From positions 30,705,661-30,769,660 of the forward strand of contig OX104127.1 in the NCBI GenBank assembly GCA_944470555.2: a stretch of 64,000 nt of DNA, in the 5' to 3' direction. The notes under the pieces are model-generated. The model was given only the letters and a program-made list of their open reading frames with translations. It had not been told where the DNA came from and made no database searches. Below, piece after piece: positions 55,316-64,000 of the stretch (position 1 is the first letter of the stretch; every line of letters starts with the position of its first letter). This DNA comes from Heterobilharzia americana (lineage: Eukaryota; Platyhelminthes; Trematoda; Strigeidida; Schistosomatidae). Position numbers and translations under genes: made by a program.

Positions 55316-55324
55316 CTCAATTCG

Positions 55325-55440
55325 TGCTAAAGTGCTGCCTACGGAACCTGAAGATCCTGGGCTCAATCTCTTTTGGGGTCTTGGGTGTGCACTCCTACTT
55401 GTACCACTTGTCCCTGCATATTCGGCAATCTGGTGTTAGG
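55325..55440 (+). mobile_element. SINE tRNA-head fragment (right of the second pair)
   Basis: Plus-strand remnant: ACCTGAAGATCCTGGGCTCA and TTTTGGGGTCTTGGGTGTGC match the box B side of the head and the start of the body. It then diverges before the hammerhead. Confidence 0.5.
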
Positions 55441-56840
55441 CTATGAATATCGTTCCATTTTCGTCAGTATAAATGAGTTTGTTAAGATGAATGAATTAAA
55501 ACCCACATGATATAGAGCACATGCAAGTGATCTTGTGAAAATTTTGAACAAGACATGGCGGAGCGAGCGATGTCGAGTTTTGGTGTAGATTGCTATCAGA
55601 AGGAGGCAAGTCATGCAGTAAGTAAGCGAGACTGCAACAAGTGAGCCTGCCACAACACGTGTAGAACACTCTGATCCACTGTCTACTCCGATTTGAGATG
55701 CTAGCTGAAACTAGTTGAGTTGGAGGAAAGCAAAAGACAACACCAAATGATGTTCTGGACAGTGTGTGTGGTCCTCAGTAGCCTGCATGCGATTCTCCAC
55801 TTGCTACTAATGAACAGTTTCAGTGACATGCCTCAGAGTCTATCATATTGGCGTCGAGGCACTTAGTACTTATTATTTTGAAGATTGTGAGAAATACAGG
55901 TTAACCTTTATTCACATATACTCCCTTTTCTAATCCACGTTTTTCTGTCGTATTTATTTCCTCTTTGCGCACTTTCTAGCATGTTTCTCAATTGATTTAT
56001 CTTTTTCACCACCAACAGCTGAATAGTTGTCTCTACCAGGTGCTCTACACAAATATTTTAATGTAAGCTGAGGACTTGGATGCATAGGTCATGTGTTTAT
56101 GCTCAGTGGAGGGTAGTTTAGGTAACCAACGGTGATTAGTTGATTGCAAGTCAGGTGGTAAAGAACGTTTTCTGCAACTATACGCGGATTACAACTTGTT
56201 TCAAGCCAGCACCAACTTCCAGTGCAGCAATAGGCGTTATGTTATCTGGCATCCTGCAACTGTCGCTAAATCCTAAATTAAAGTAGATGATATTGTAACT
56301 AGCTACCACTACTTCTTGAGCGCGTTTCTGAATTTTGATCACCCTTCAATGTGAGCTGCGATCACTTTGATTCTTACTGGTTATCAGAATCTTCAACTAA
56401 AGACTAGCTGTAGAACCTGAAGAAAGTACATTTGAAAGACGTAATAGAAACGGCGAGGATAGCTACTTGTAGGCATAAAGAACACTGAATCTCTGAAAAC
56501 ATCTTGCGACTTCTTGACCTCCTTCAGTGTATTTTGGCTGGTAACGAGTACAATAATATGTGTAAGTTCACTGTGTGACAGATCAAGCAGAATTTGTATA
56601 TGGTAAACTCCGGCATTCAAAATCTTTGATTGAGATAGGAGCTGTATCTCTCAATGAAGGGTGACTGTTCCAGCTTACCTGAGGCATCGACACAAGGAAC
56701 CCTGGTGTTTCTGAGACATTTTGTCAGTTAGGTGGTCCACCGGTCACTAAATTTCATACACATGTAAAACGCTGGATACGGCACTCTAAAAAGTAGTTTA
56801 GTTGGTTTAATTATCCAAAAACATCGACCTCACTGTCTTT
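55440..56840. other. Unassigned sequence
   Basis: No supported feature. The short reverse-strand frames at 55441-55653 and 56393-56620 carry no domain. Confidence 0.4.
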
Positions 56841-57535
56841 TCTTGTGCTCCTCAGTTAACGTCAACAAGTATAATGAAGCCAAAATCCGAATGAAACTAT
56901 TGGTGCTAAAACTCCACAAGGCACCCTACTCAGGAAAACTACCCACTTGTCCTTTCAAGTATGAGGGTGGCTGTATGGTCAGGGGACTGACTATAGCGTT
57001 TGAAATGGCATGGAAGACTGAGCGTTTCCCATTACTCTGAAATGGAGCAGTTGGTGTAATCATCTTCAAAAAGTGTCGGTGTAACGTATATGATAATCGT
57101 CAGGATATCAGTCTGTTGTCAATAGCGTCCGAAATATTGACTGGTATCGTACTTCACAGGCTCTCCAAAACTTGTGGGAACTTAAGGAGCAGATTGAGTT
57201 TTATTTCAACTCATGGATATGTGCTTATCACCAGTTCATTTTCTGAAACACCTTCAAACATATTGGAGACAAACGATCTTTCTATTCATCGTCAGGAGGA
57301 GTGTTTTCGATTCGCTGAACAGGGTTGCACCCTCGAATTCTTTATTAGAAAGTGGTACCCTTGAAAGGTTGTTTGTTAATACTTTGAAAGTCAAATTCTT
57401 CAACACCTCAGCCAGAATGAAGACATAGAGCCAATGGTTTACATTTTTCCAAAGCAACAGTGGGGTTAGGTGGGGATGCACAATTTTGTTATTTCTGTTT
57501 TATTTCCCACTGAGGGATGGCCTCACTGCAAGATG
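56840..57535 (+). mobile_element. RTE-A-like RT fragment
   Basis: Plus-strand frames read, in RT order, HKAPYSGKLPTCPFKYEGGC, AWKTERFPLL, then VIIFKKCRCNVYDNRQDISL and IASEILTGIVLHRLSKT. After a frame change come VRRSVFDSLNRVAPSNSLL and NSGVRWGCTILLFLFYF. The match to the fingers and palm of RTE-A RT is clear. The catalytic box is not reached, and the copy is broken by frame changes. Confidence 0.72.
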
Positions 57536-58180
57536 CTACTTGATCGAACCAAGATGTGACCATAAAACAGCATAGAAGCATTCATATAGAGAGCCTAGGT
57601 ACTGATAAAAACTTATCTTTTTCCGCCTTTAAATAATGACCTTGGTAAGATTAAATTTTTTAATTCTTAGGAAGTTGTGAGTAAACATTCCTGTTTATTA
57701 TCACTGTTCTTTCCATTTTCATGCCAAAATATCCTACCGGGTAATACAGATAGTAAGACATTTGGTTAGGTGATCATCAGATTTCTTTCACCGTAACCAA
57801 GTGATTTTAAAAGTGGGCTGCTGTCTTACATGCCTGAATTCAATTTAAACATTGGTGCATAAAAACAAATAAGCTTTAAGCAGATGATATATTCGGTGCT
57901 ACAGTTTGTATAGATTTAAGTTTTACTTTTCTGTAACAAGGAACTTGTAATGCACGTTTGACATTTGATATCAGCGAGCATTTGATGATTTATTCAATGG
58001 CAGACATTTAAAAATAGTGGAGATTGATTTTTCCATGTGATCAATAACTGGCCTGTTTAGATATTGTCGGAAGACTAATTATGCAGCTAGTTTCATTCTT
58101 ATTCGTGGATAGTGTATTAGTTGGAGTAATAGATGAAACGAAGATTATTCATTTATTATTTTAAACAATTTATTTAACAG
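57535..58180. other. Region upstream of the 1,879-codon gene
   Basis: AT-rich. It should contain the promoter or an intron of the downstream gene, but no distinct signal was found. Confidence 0.4.
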
Positions 58181-58231
58181 ATGCCAGCATTTTGCAATGA
58201 TAAATTTGCTTACTTTCAAGAATATTTTTAG
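58181..58231 (+). other. Possible upstream ORF or 5' exon
   Basis: An acceptor-like TATTTAACAG is followed by ATG and 16 codons (MPAFCNDKFAYFQEYF) ending in TAG seven bases before the start codon of the large ORF. The stop trinucleotide itself ends a second acceptor-like tract (ATATTTTTAG), so an alternative splice site at 58231 is also possible. Confidence 0.35.
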
Positions 58232-58238
58232 TTAAAAG

Positions 58239-61200
58239 ATGTCTTACAAAACCAATTTTGATAACAAAAGTCGTCCAAAATCTGAACCATCAATCAGTGC
58301 AGTCATCGAGACTACATTGATACCAGGACATTTTTTAAAGTGTAGATCATCTAGAAAAACGAGACATAGAACATCAGTAAAACTTGATTTAACGATTAGT
58401 TGTAGAACGAAACACAATGAAAGAGGTAAATTCAGAAATAAAGTTGATAGTGAAGAAGAAGAATTACTGGAGAAAACTCAGAAATCAACCGGTGAAGATC
58501 TTCATACCAAGATTCTACCAACTACAGCTAACGATTCAACTTCTTTTGTTTACCCACAACCATTGCAAAATCTTGTCCATTATCAATCACAGCAGATGCG
58601 TTTTAACACAACTTTTGAAAATGATTTAAATAAACTAAACTTAAAACATGAAAGTATCGAAAATCTAATTGTTACTCCCAAGTTTAATTCTTCCAAAAGT
58701 TTACCTAACATTGAACAACAAGTGCATCCACAAAGTGAGTCTCACACTTGTGGTCCTGTTGAAATTGTACAAAAGCCAAGAGGTATTGAAACACCGAAAG
58801 CGACTGAGTCAAAAGAAGACGTTACAGGTGAATTAACCACCTTACCACTATTATATAATGCAAACCCGCCATTATCATCACACTCCCACTATTCAAAAAA
58901 ATCACTAGATATTGCTGATAATGAAGACATTACTGCTGCAAATCCTCCTCCCAACCTAGGAATGAATGAACATGCCGAAGGATTCAATTATCCAGAATTT
59001 AGTTATGACGTTTATGAAGAATGTCGTTATGATAAAGATCTGCAGTCCACAAGCCCTAAAAAGCTGATTGATAATTTGGAATTCGAAAGTGTTGTTAATA
59101 TCGAAATCCCAACAATCTTTACGACTGAAGTTATGGAGACTGATTTACAACAAACTACAAACTACTCTGGTGAAAAAGGGATTAGACATTATAGTAATGT
59201 TGAGACTGAGTCTCAACTTATAGCAGAGAAGACGCCATCATTATTGATGCTGACACTATCAAACAGTAAACTTGTACATGACGAACTTGTTGATAATGGT
59301 TCAAAAAAAATTGTAAGGACCCCTTTGAAGGAATCAAAGGATTTATCGATAGAACAAACTTCAAAGTTTAACGATGCCTTCCAAAAATATGCTCAAGAAT
59401 CACAAGTAAGTCTAAATGAGGTAAGTGAGGATTTAAAAGCTGTCCGAATCACTTCATACCTTTTACTCAATCAACGGACAGAACCGACTTACTTATTAGA
59501 AGAAACTGACGAAAACGAAGGATTTAAAATCTCAACACCAAATATTTTACATAGGAAAACAGATGTTAGTGAATCGCAGATGTATACTGGGAAAAAAAGT
59601 AATCAAGCTCTGCAAAATCCACTAGCCAATAAGTCCTCGATACCAGATAACTCTGAAGGTAAAACAGTAGACTCAAAGGAGATTGTTCAGTCGCAAACGG
59701 TATTCACAAATGCGTTCTCTAGGACTGTAGAAACTGAAGAAACTACTACCGTTTCCATCGCTTATTCTGATCAAAAACTAAGAGATCATGAAAATCGACA
59801 GTATGAATTAAAACAAAGTACAGATGGAGAAAATGGCATGCACTATCAAGAGTTACCCGGCCTTTTTATGGAATCACAACAGACTGTAATTCTAGACAGC
59901 TATCAAACAAACTGCCAAACACAGACGGAGTCCAGTATTAAGACAGAGCAGTGTGTGGAACCGATTCTATCAACAGAATCCAACAAAAGTGTGCCAGTAA
60001 GTGTGAGCATTACATCTTCACAAGTTGATCAGTCTGATGCAACAGATGATTGCTCACAACTTCAAGGACAAGACCACTTTCCTTACATTGTATATAAACA
60101 GGATGAAAATAAAACACATAGATATTCTTTAGACAAGTTTATAACAATTGAAATATCCACTGAAAAATCTGTGTCTAACGAACCGATTGATAAACCAGTT
60201 TTAGATGCTAAATTTGATGGTGAAATAAGAAAACCATACTTTAATGAAACTCAACTGTCCCAGAAACATTTAGCGAAAATCTCATCTGATGAGAATAATT
60301 TTAAACGTGAAATAAAAGAGTTTTTATCAAAACAGGAACAAAATATCATTATTGAACATGAATCAGACGAAAAATATTCAAGCGATGTTAACACCCTCCA
60401 AGTGATTGAAACACACACACCTGAACCACAAAAGCCAAGCCTTACTAATATTTCCTTAAACTCATCTAGAAAAGGGATTTTATCGTCAGTTGTTTCTACT
60501 AACTCATTTGTAGTACGAAGTATTACTGAAACACCTTCAACACTTCCAGTTCACTTCAGAGGTCTGAATATCGAAATGGAAAGAGTTCATTCAACTCGAA
60601 GTGAGACGTCTATTCATTCACATTCTACTCCATCACCTATTTTAGTCCCTGAAGACCAATTGGGATCCTTCTTACCGGTTACCAAAGAGCCTGACCTTAC
60701 TAATTTTACTCCGCTTATTCTTCCAGCACGAAATTTGAAAACAAGTGAAGCCATGGATACCGAGACCGATGCATCTAAAAAAGAAGTGCAACCATCCATA
60801 GTCCAGACAGTAATTCCAGTAAGCCCCGAAGTGAATACTTCAGAGACTTCTATATTTATTCAGAAAACTGATATGAGTAAGAAATTGGAGTCCATGAGCT
60901 CAGAGTCTAGCGATCACCTAGTAAGCAATCAAAAAGCAGATCTTGTTCCTCCAACGTATGATAAAGATTTTGTATCCAACATGTCAACCAGCAAGATACT
61001 TCATAGCCATAGGTTTGTAGAACTTACCATTTCAGATACACACCTGCACGAAGTGAATCCTTCGGAGATTCCTCCTGTTGTAGTAAATAAGGAATTTAAA
61101 TCATTTTCAGTTCAAAACAACGAGGGAATTATAGATGATATAAAAAATGCAATAACTAGTCAGTTTAAAGGACCAGTTGAGTCATTGGATTGGTGTATTT

Positions 61201-63878
61201 CAGAAGAAACCAGAAATGGCACACAATTATATGTTAATGATCCTCCTTTTAAAATCCTGAAAGATCCAGAATTACCCAGCACGCCAGTTAGTACTACACC
61301 TGAAAACACTCAGTTTACACCAATCAATGTCCCTACCCTGGAAGCGGTGGATTCAATGAAAGTTCTGAATGACTCAGTTAAAGATGAATTGTACCAGCAG
61401 ACTGTTGATACTAAGGCTGACGTTTTCGGGAATCTTAGTCAAGTAGAAGTTTCAATATCTATGGAACATACAGACAACATGAATCGTTTGGATTTCGTTC
61501 ATTCGGTAGAAAGTAATAAATATACGGATCCTGAATATATACCGCCTCTTTCACTGGAAATTGATGATCAAGAGTTAACCTGTTTACCTCCCAAGATATC
61601 ATTCAAAGAAACACACTTCAAATCAGTTGAAGTTCCTACCGAAAAGCCTCAGGTAGTCACTGTACCGACCATTCAACCTTATCATATTAAACAAGAATCA
61701 ACTCCATCCCTTGTTCCACTAAACTTACTAATAAATTTGACTAAATGCAATATTGGTGTGACAAATTCTTTGGAACAAAATCAACTCAAAGAAGCAGTCG
61801 ATTCCGTGTCATCGGCACAGAGTTCCAAAAACACAAAGGACCGTGAACTGAATTCTATGCACTCAACCTTAAAACAGGATGCATCTTTTATGGCAACTGA
61901 CAGCAGTGATGAAAATCACCATTTCATGTCACCCACTATGACTTCAGAAAAACTAAAGATAGTAAATTATGTTACCACTCCATCCTGCGTTCCTCAGGAA
62001 GAACTAAGCAGACAGATTTTACAAAAGACTTCTCCTGTAAATATTAGTATTAATCAGAAAGATCCCATACCAGTATTACAACCAATCAATATAGACAGGC
62101 ATGAAGCTTCGAATATGCACGAACTGGTTCAAAAAGAGAAAATCCCGAAGGCTAATGCAATTGATACCCAAAATGAATTTTCCGTGAGATTTGAGGAACA
62201 AACCCAGGGGTGTTTCACACTGAGTGAAAGTTTCAAGAATTATTTGGATGGTAGAAATGATGAACAGCTGGAAAATATCACAAACAAACTTTCACAATCA
62301 TTAGAGGTTGAAAAAATGAGCATAAGGAGTACATCATCTGACAGGCTATTAGACAGGATGTACTCATCAGCTATTTCGAGTACAGATCCTGGTCAACTTT
62401 TAGATTCGAATCGACAAGTGAATTTCATACATTTATCAAGGATTGAAAACAACATTTTCCCACAAGTGGACAGTTTTCACAAGCAAGAGGTCACTAAGGG
62501 TCAATCCCTAGAAAAAACTGAAGTTTCTGAGTCGTCTGTGAGAGTAAATATAATTAAGTCTGACGAGAACAGTACTGAGACTTCAGAAATTGTCAATAAA
62601 TGCGGAACATCACCTACTCAGTTGACTGGAGTCAGCAGACCAATCATCAAGATTGCCACATCTTTCGACCATTCTGAAGAATGTACGAAACAACCGCCTG
62701 TTGAAGTCAAGTCACAAGTAGCATTGAGTAATGATCAGATATTGACAAATCTGCATGTTCAGTTTTCCGATCAGAACAAACCTATGGGAATAAAAGATCC
62801 AGTTCTTGTCGATTCAGTATATAAGTTACACTCAATACATGACATATCACCCGATGATCAAAGTGATAACCGTCAGTTTTCATCAGTTAAGGTCTCTTCT
62901 GAACAAGATAAAGAAGAAATGAACTTAATTGATGCTACATGCAGTAAAAATTTACAGTTGGATAATGTATTAACTGGTCCTTCCACGAAAATTAAAACTA
63001 ATCAAACAGACTCATCATCATTTGTTCAGTCAAAGGCTCCGAGGAATCTTCCTCGGTTATTTTCTTCCAACCTTAGAACAGCTAGTACTACTCTTTTACG
63101 GTTACCAGAACTTTCATTGCCTTTTTGCAGCAGAAATCTGAGTGGATACTCCTCTCGTTTGATGAAAAGCAGTCCTGGCTATCCATCAAATGTTGGTACT
63201 CATGGTGTTGATATGCAATTACATTTACGTACTTTACCTATACGTAACAAATATCCTGAAAAATTTGATAAGAATGGTCGGGAATCAAGTTATTGTCGTC
63301 AGCATTCACAATTTCAATCTGTCTCTGCCCCTTGCCGTAGTCCACAACGTAATCATTCACCATTTCCTAATTACTGTCAAACTAATCCGTGCGTTCCACC
63401 AGTCTCACATCATTCTGCTATTCCCTGTAGCTGCTCAATGATACCACGTAGCCATAGTCATGGCTCCAGATATGAAGACGGTCGAGTAATGTCAACTTCG
63501 AATCAGCCCATTACTACTTTATTAAGCTGTCATCATACTAAAGTGAATGTTGAGAAATATCAAACTTCAAGTCGCGAAAATCCTCGGGATTTAAATCAAA
63601 AAGTGAACCATTCACCATCATCAAACAGACGAGTTAGTAGATGCATGTCACCATGTGTTGTATATTCCTATTGTTCACAGGTTCGCTATTCACACGGTCT
63701 TTTATGTTGTGGTGGCAGTCTACATCGACACAAAAGTATGGCCTACCTTAGTACATCATCTAATAGAAGAATACCTGAACATGAATCCTACTGTAATATT
63801 AATATCTTGAATAAACATGACCGTGCTACAGGTGTAAGCCATTTGAAACTACCTCTCAATCATTTTTATCAAAAGTAA
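58239..63878 (+). CDS. Unknown 1,879-residue protein, single open exon
   Basis: An uninterrupted frame of 5,640 nt, with a stop codon (TAA) just upstream of its ATG in the same frame and TAA at the end. I do not recognise a family. The protein is rich in Ser, Thr, Glu, Asn and Gln, with no signal peptide, membrane segment or enzyme motif, and looks largely disordered. Residues 34-48 form a basic patch (KCRSSRKTRHRTSVK) that could be a nuclear-localisation signal. The last 250 residues differ: they are rich in Cys, His, Tyr and Ser (PCSCSMIPRSHSHGSRYEDG, SRCMSPCVVYSYC) and more basic. Such a length without stops in AT-rich DNA cannot be chance. Schistosome genes usually have several exons, so upstream exons may exist. 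A scaffold or regulatory role would be guesswork. Confidence 0.85.
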   Translation: MSYKTNFDNKSRPKSEPSISAVIETTLIPGHFLKCRSSRKTRHRTSVKLDLTISCRTKHNERGKFRNKVDSEEEELLEKTQKSTGEDLHTKILPTTANDSTSFVYPQPLQNLVHYQSQQMRFNTTFENDLNKLNLKHESIENLIVTPKFNSSKSLPNIEQQVHPQSESHTCGPVEIVQKPRGIETPKATESKEDVTGELTTLPLLYNANPPLSSHSHYSKKSLDIADNEDITAANPPPNLGMNEHAEGFNYPEFSYDVYEECRYDKDLQSTSPKKLIDNLEFESVVNIEIPTIFTTEVMETDLQQTTNYSGEKGIRHYSNVETESQLIAEKTPSLLMLTLSNSKLVHDELVDNGSKKIVRTPLKESKDLSIEQTSKFNDAFQKYAQESQVSLNEVSEDLKAVRITSYLLLNQRTEPTYLLEETDENEGFKISTPNILHRKTDVSESQMYTGKKSNQALQNPLANKSSIPDNSEGKTVDSKEIVQSQTVFTNAFSRTVETEETTTVSIAYSDQKLRDHENRQYELKQSTDGENGMHYQELPGLFMESQQTVILDSYQTNCQTQTESSIKTEQCVEPILSTESNKSVPVSVSITSSQVDQSDATDDCSQLQGQDHFPYIVYKQDENKTHRYSLDKFITIEISTEKSVSNEPIDKPVLDAKFDGEIRKPYFNETQLSQKHLAKISSDENNFKREIKEFLSKQEQNIIIEHESDEKYSSDVNTLQVIETHTPEPQKPSLTNISLNSSRKGILSSVVSTNSFVVRSITETPSTLPVHFRGLNIEMERVHSTRSETSIHSHSTPSPILVPEDQLGSFLPVTKEPDLTNFTPLILPARNLKTSEAMDTETDASKKEVQPSIVQTVIPVSPEVNTSETSIFIQKTDMSKKLESMSSESSDHLVSNQKADLVPPTYDKDFVSNMSTSKILHSHRFVELTISDTHLHEVNPSEIPPVVVNKEFKSFSVQNNEGIIDDIKNAITSQFKGPVESLDWCISEETRNGTQLYVNDPPFKILKDPELPSTPVSTTPENTQFTPINVPTLEAVDSMKVLNDSVKDELYQQTVDTKADVFGNLSQVEVSISMEHTDNMNRLDFVHSVESNKYTDPEYIPPLSLEIDDQELTCLPPKISFKETHFKSVEVPTEKPQVVTVPTIQPYHIKQESTPSLVPLNLLINLTKCNIGVTNSLEQNQLKEAVDSVSSAQSSKNTKDRELNSMHSTLKQDASFMATDSSDENHHFMSPTMTSEKLKIVNYVTTPSCVPQEELSRQILQKTSPVNISINQKDPIPVLQPINIDRHEASNMHELVQKEKIPKANAIDTQNEFSVRFEEQTQGCFTLSESFKNYLDGRNDEQLENITNKLSQSLEVEKMSIRSTSSDRLLDRMYSSAISSTDPGQLLDSNRQVNFIHLSRIENNIFPQVDSFHKQEVTKGQSLEKTEVSESSVRVNIIKSDENSTETSEIVNKCGTSPTQLTGVSRPIIKIATSFDHSEECTKQPPVEVKSQVALSNDQILTNLHVQFSDQNKPMGIKDPVLVDSVYKLHSIHDISPDDQSDNRQFSSVKVSSEQDKEEMNLIDATCSKNLQLDNVLTGPSTKIKTNQTDSSSFVQSKAPRNLPRLFSSNLRTASTTLLRLPELSLPFCSRNLSGYSSRLMKSSPGYPSNVGTHGVDMQLHLRTLPIRNKYPEKFDKNGRESSYCRQHSQFQSVSAPCRSPQRNHSPFPNYCQTNPCVPPVSHHSAIPCSCSMIPRSHSHGSRYEDGRVMSTSNQPITTLLSCHHTKVNVEKYQTSSRENPRDLNQKVNHSPSSNRRVSRCMSPCVVYSYCSQVRYSHGLLCCGGSLHRHKSMAYLSTSSNRRIPEHESYCNINILNKHDRATGVSHLKLPLNHFYQK

Positions 63879-64000
63879 ACTGTCTCAGCCATTTCATAGC
63901 AATGGTTCAATGTTCAATGAGCTGAAACATAAATTTATTTAGCACAGACACTAGTAACACCTTCGACAGATTTTTGTTAAAATCATTTTGTCAAAAATTG
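63879..64000 (+). other. Start of the 3' UTR of the large gene
   Basis: 122 nt of AT-rich sequence to the window edge. No AATAAA signal is reached. Confidence 0.4.

Noticed and set aside
58417..58629. Second ORF within the large gene
   Set aside because: It is a shifted shadow of the 1,879-codon frame.
1..64000. CRISPR array, bacterial operon or prophage
   Set aside because: No regularly spaced repeats or bacterial gene organisation; introns and retroelements show a eukaryotic genome.

Overview
The window is eukaryotic and almost certainly from a blood fluke (Schistosoma or a close schistosomatid). The evidence is a conserved animal gene with three 39-49 nt introns followed by multi-kilobase introns, RTE (SR2/SR3-like), CR1-like and Penelope-like retroelements, and short repeats carrying hammerhead-ribozyme cores of the schistosome SM-alpha type. 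The DNA is AT-rich and mostly decayed transposons. I found no CRISPR, operon or prokaryotic signal.

Layout. 1-14.7 kb is a transposon nest: Ty3/gypsy pol and gag fragments (-) on either side of a long CR1-like element (-), then a CR1 3' fragment (+), a CR1 RT copy (+) and a third, heavily decayed CR1 copy (-). 14.7-18.1 kb has nothing I can support. 19.6-31.3 kb holds TMEM222 (+). I recovered six coding exons by reading splice sites and matching the protein family; exons 1-4 are packed into 0.5 kb, and the last two lie beyond introns of 6.4 and 4.5 kb filled with SINE, hammerhead, Penelope and RTE debris. 31.5-44 kb holds further RTE, Penelope and SINE copies, including one long RTE-A element at 38.4-41.8 kb (-). 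44.85-48.1 kb is a full-length RTE-B element (+) with a (TAA)n tail and a perfect 14 bp target-site duplication. 50.2-52.4 kb is a Penelope-like element folded back on itself. 54.2-55.4 kb holds two head-to-head SINE pairs. 56.8-57.5 kb is an RTE RT fragment. 58.24-63.88 kb is an uninterrupted 1,879-codon reading frame for an unknown, Ser/Thr/Glu-rich, probably disordered protein.

Most notable signals: (1) 701 nt inverted arms differing by one substitution and one indel, on either side of five TMEM222 exons; (2) a second, 239 nt inverted pair with two differences inside otherwise diverged RTE sequence, looking like a gene-conversion tract; (3) a family of tRNA-headed SINEs whose body carries a compact hammerhead-ribozyme fold, with paired substitutions preserving stem I; (4) a Penelope element with inverted ends and a hammerhead-like core; (5) the very long single-exon unknown gene.
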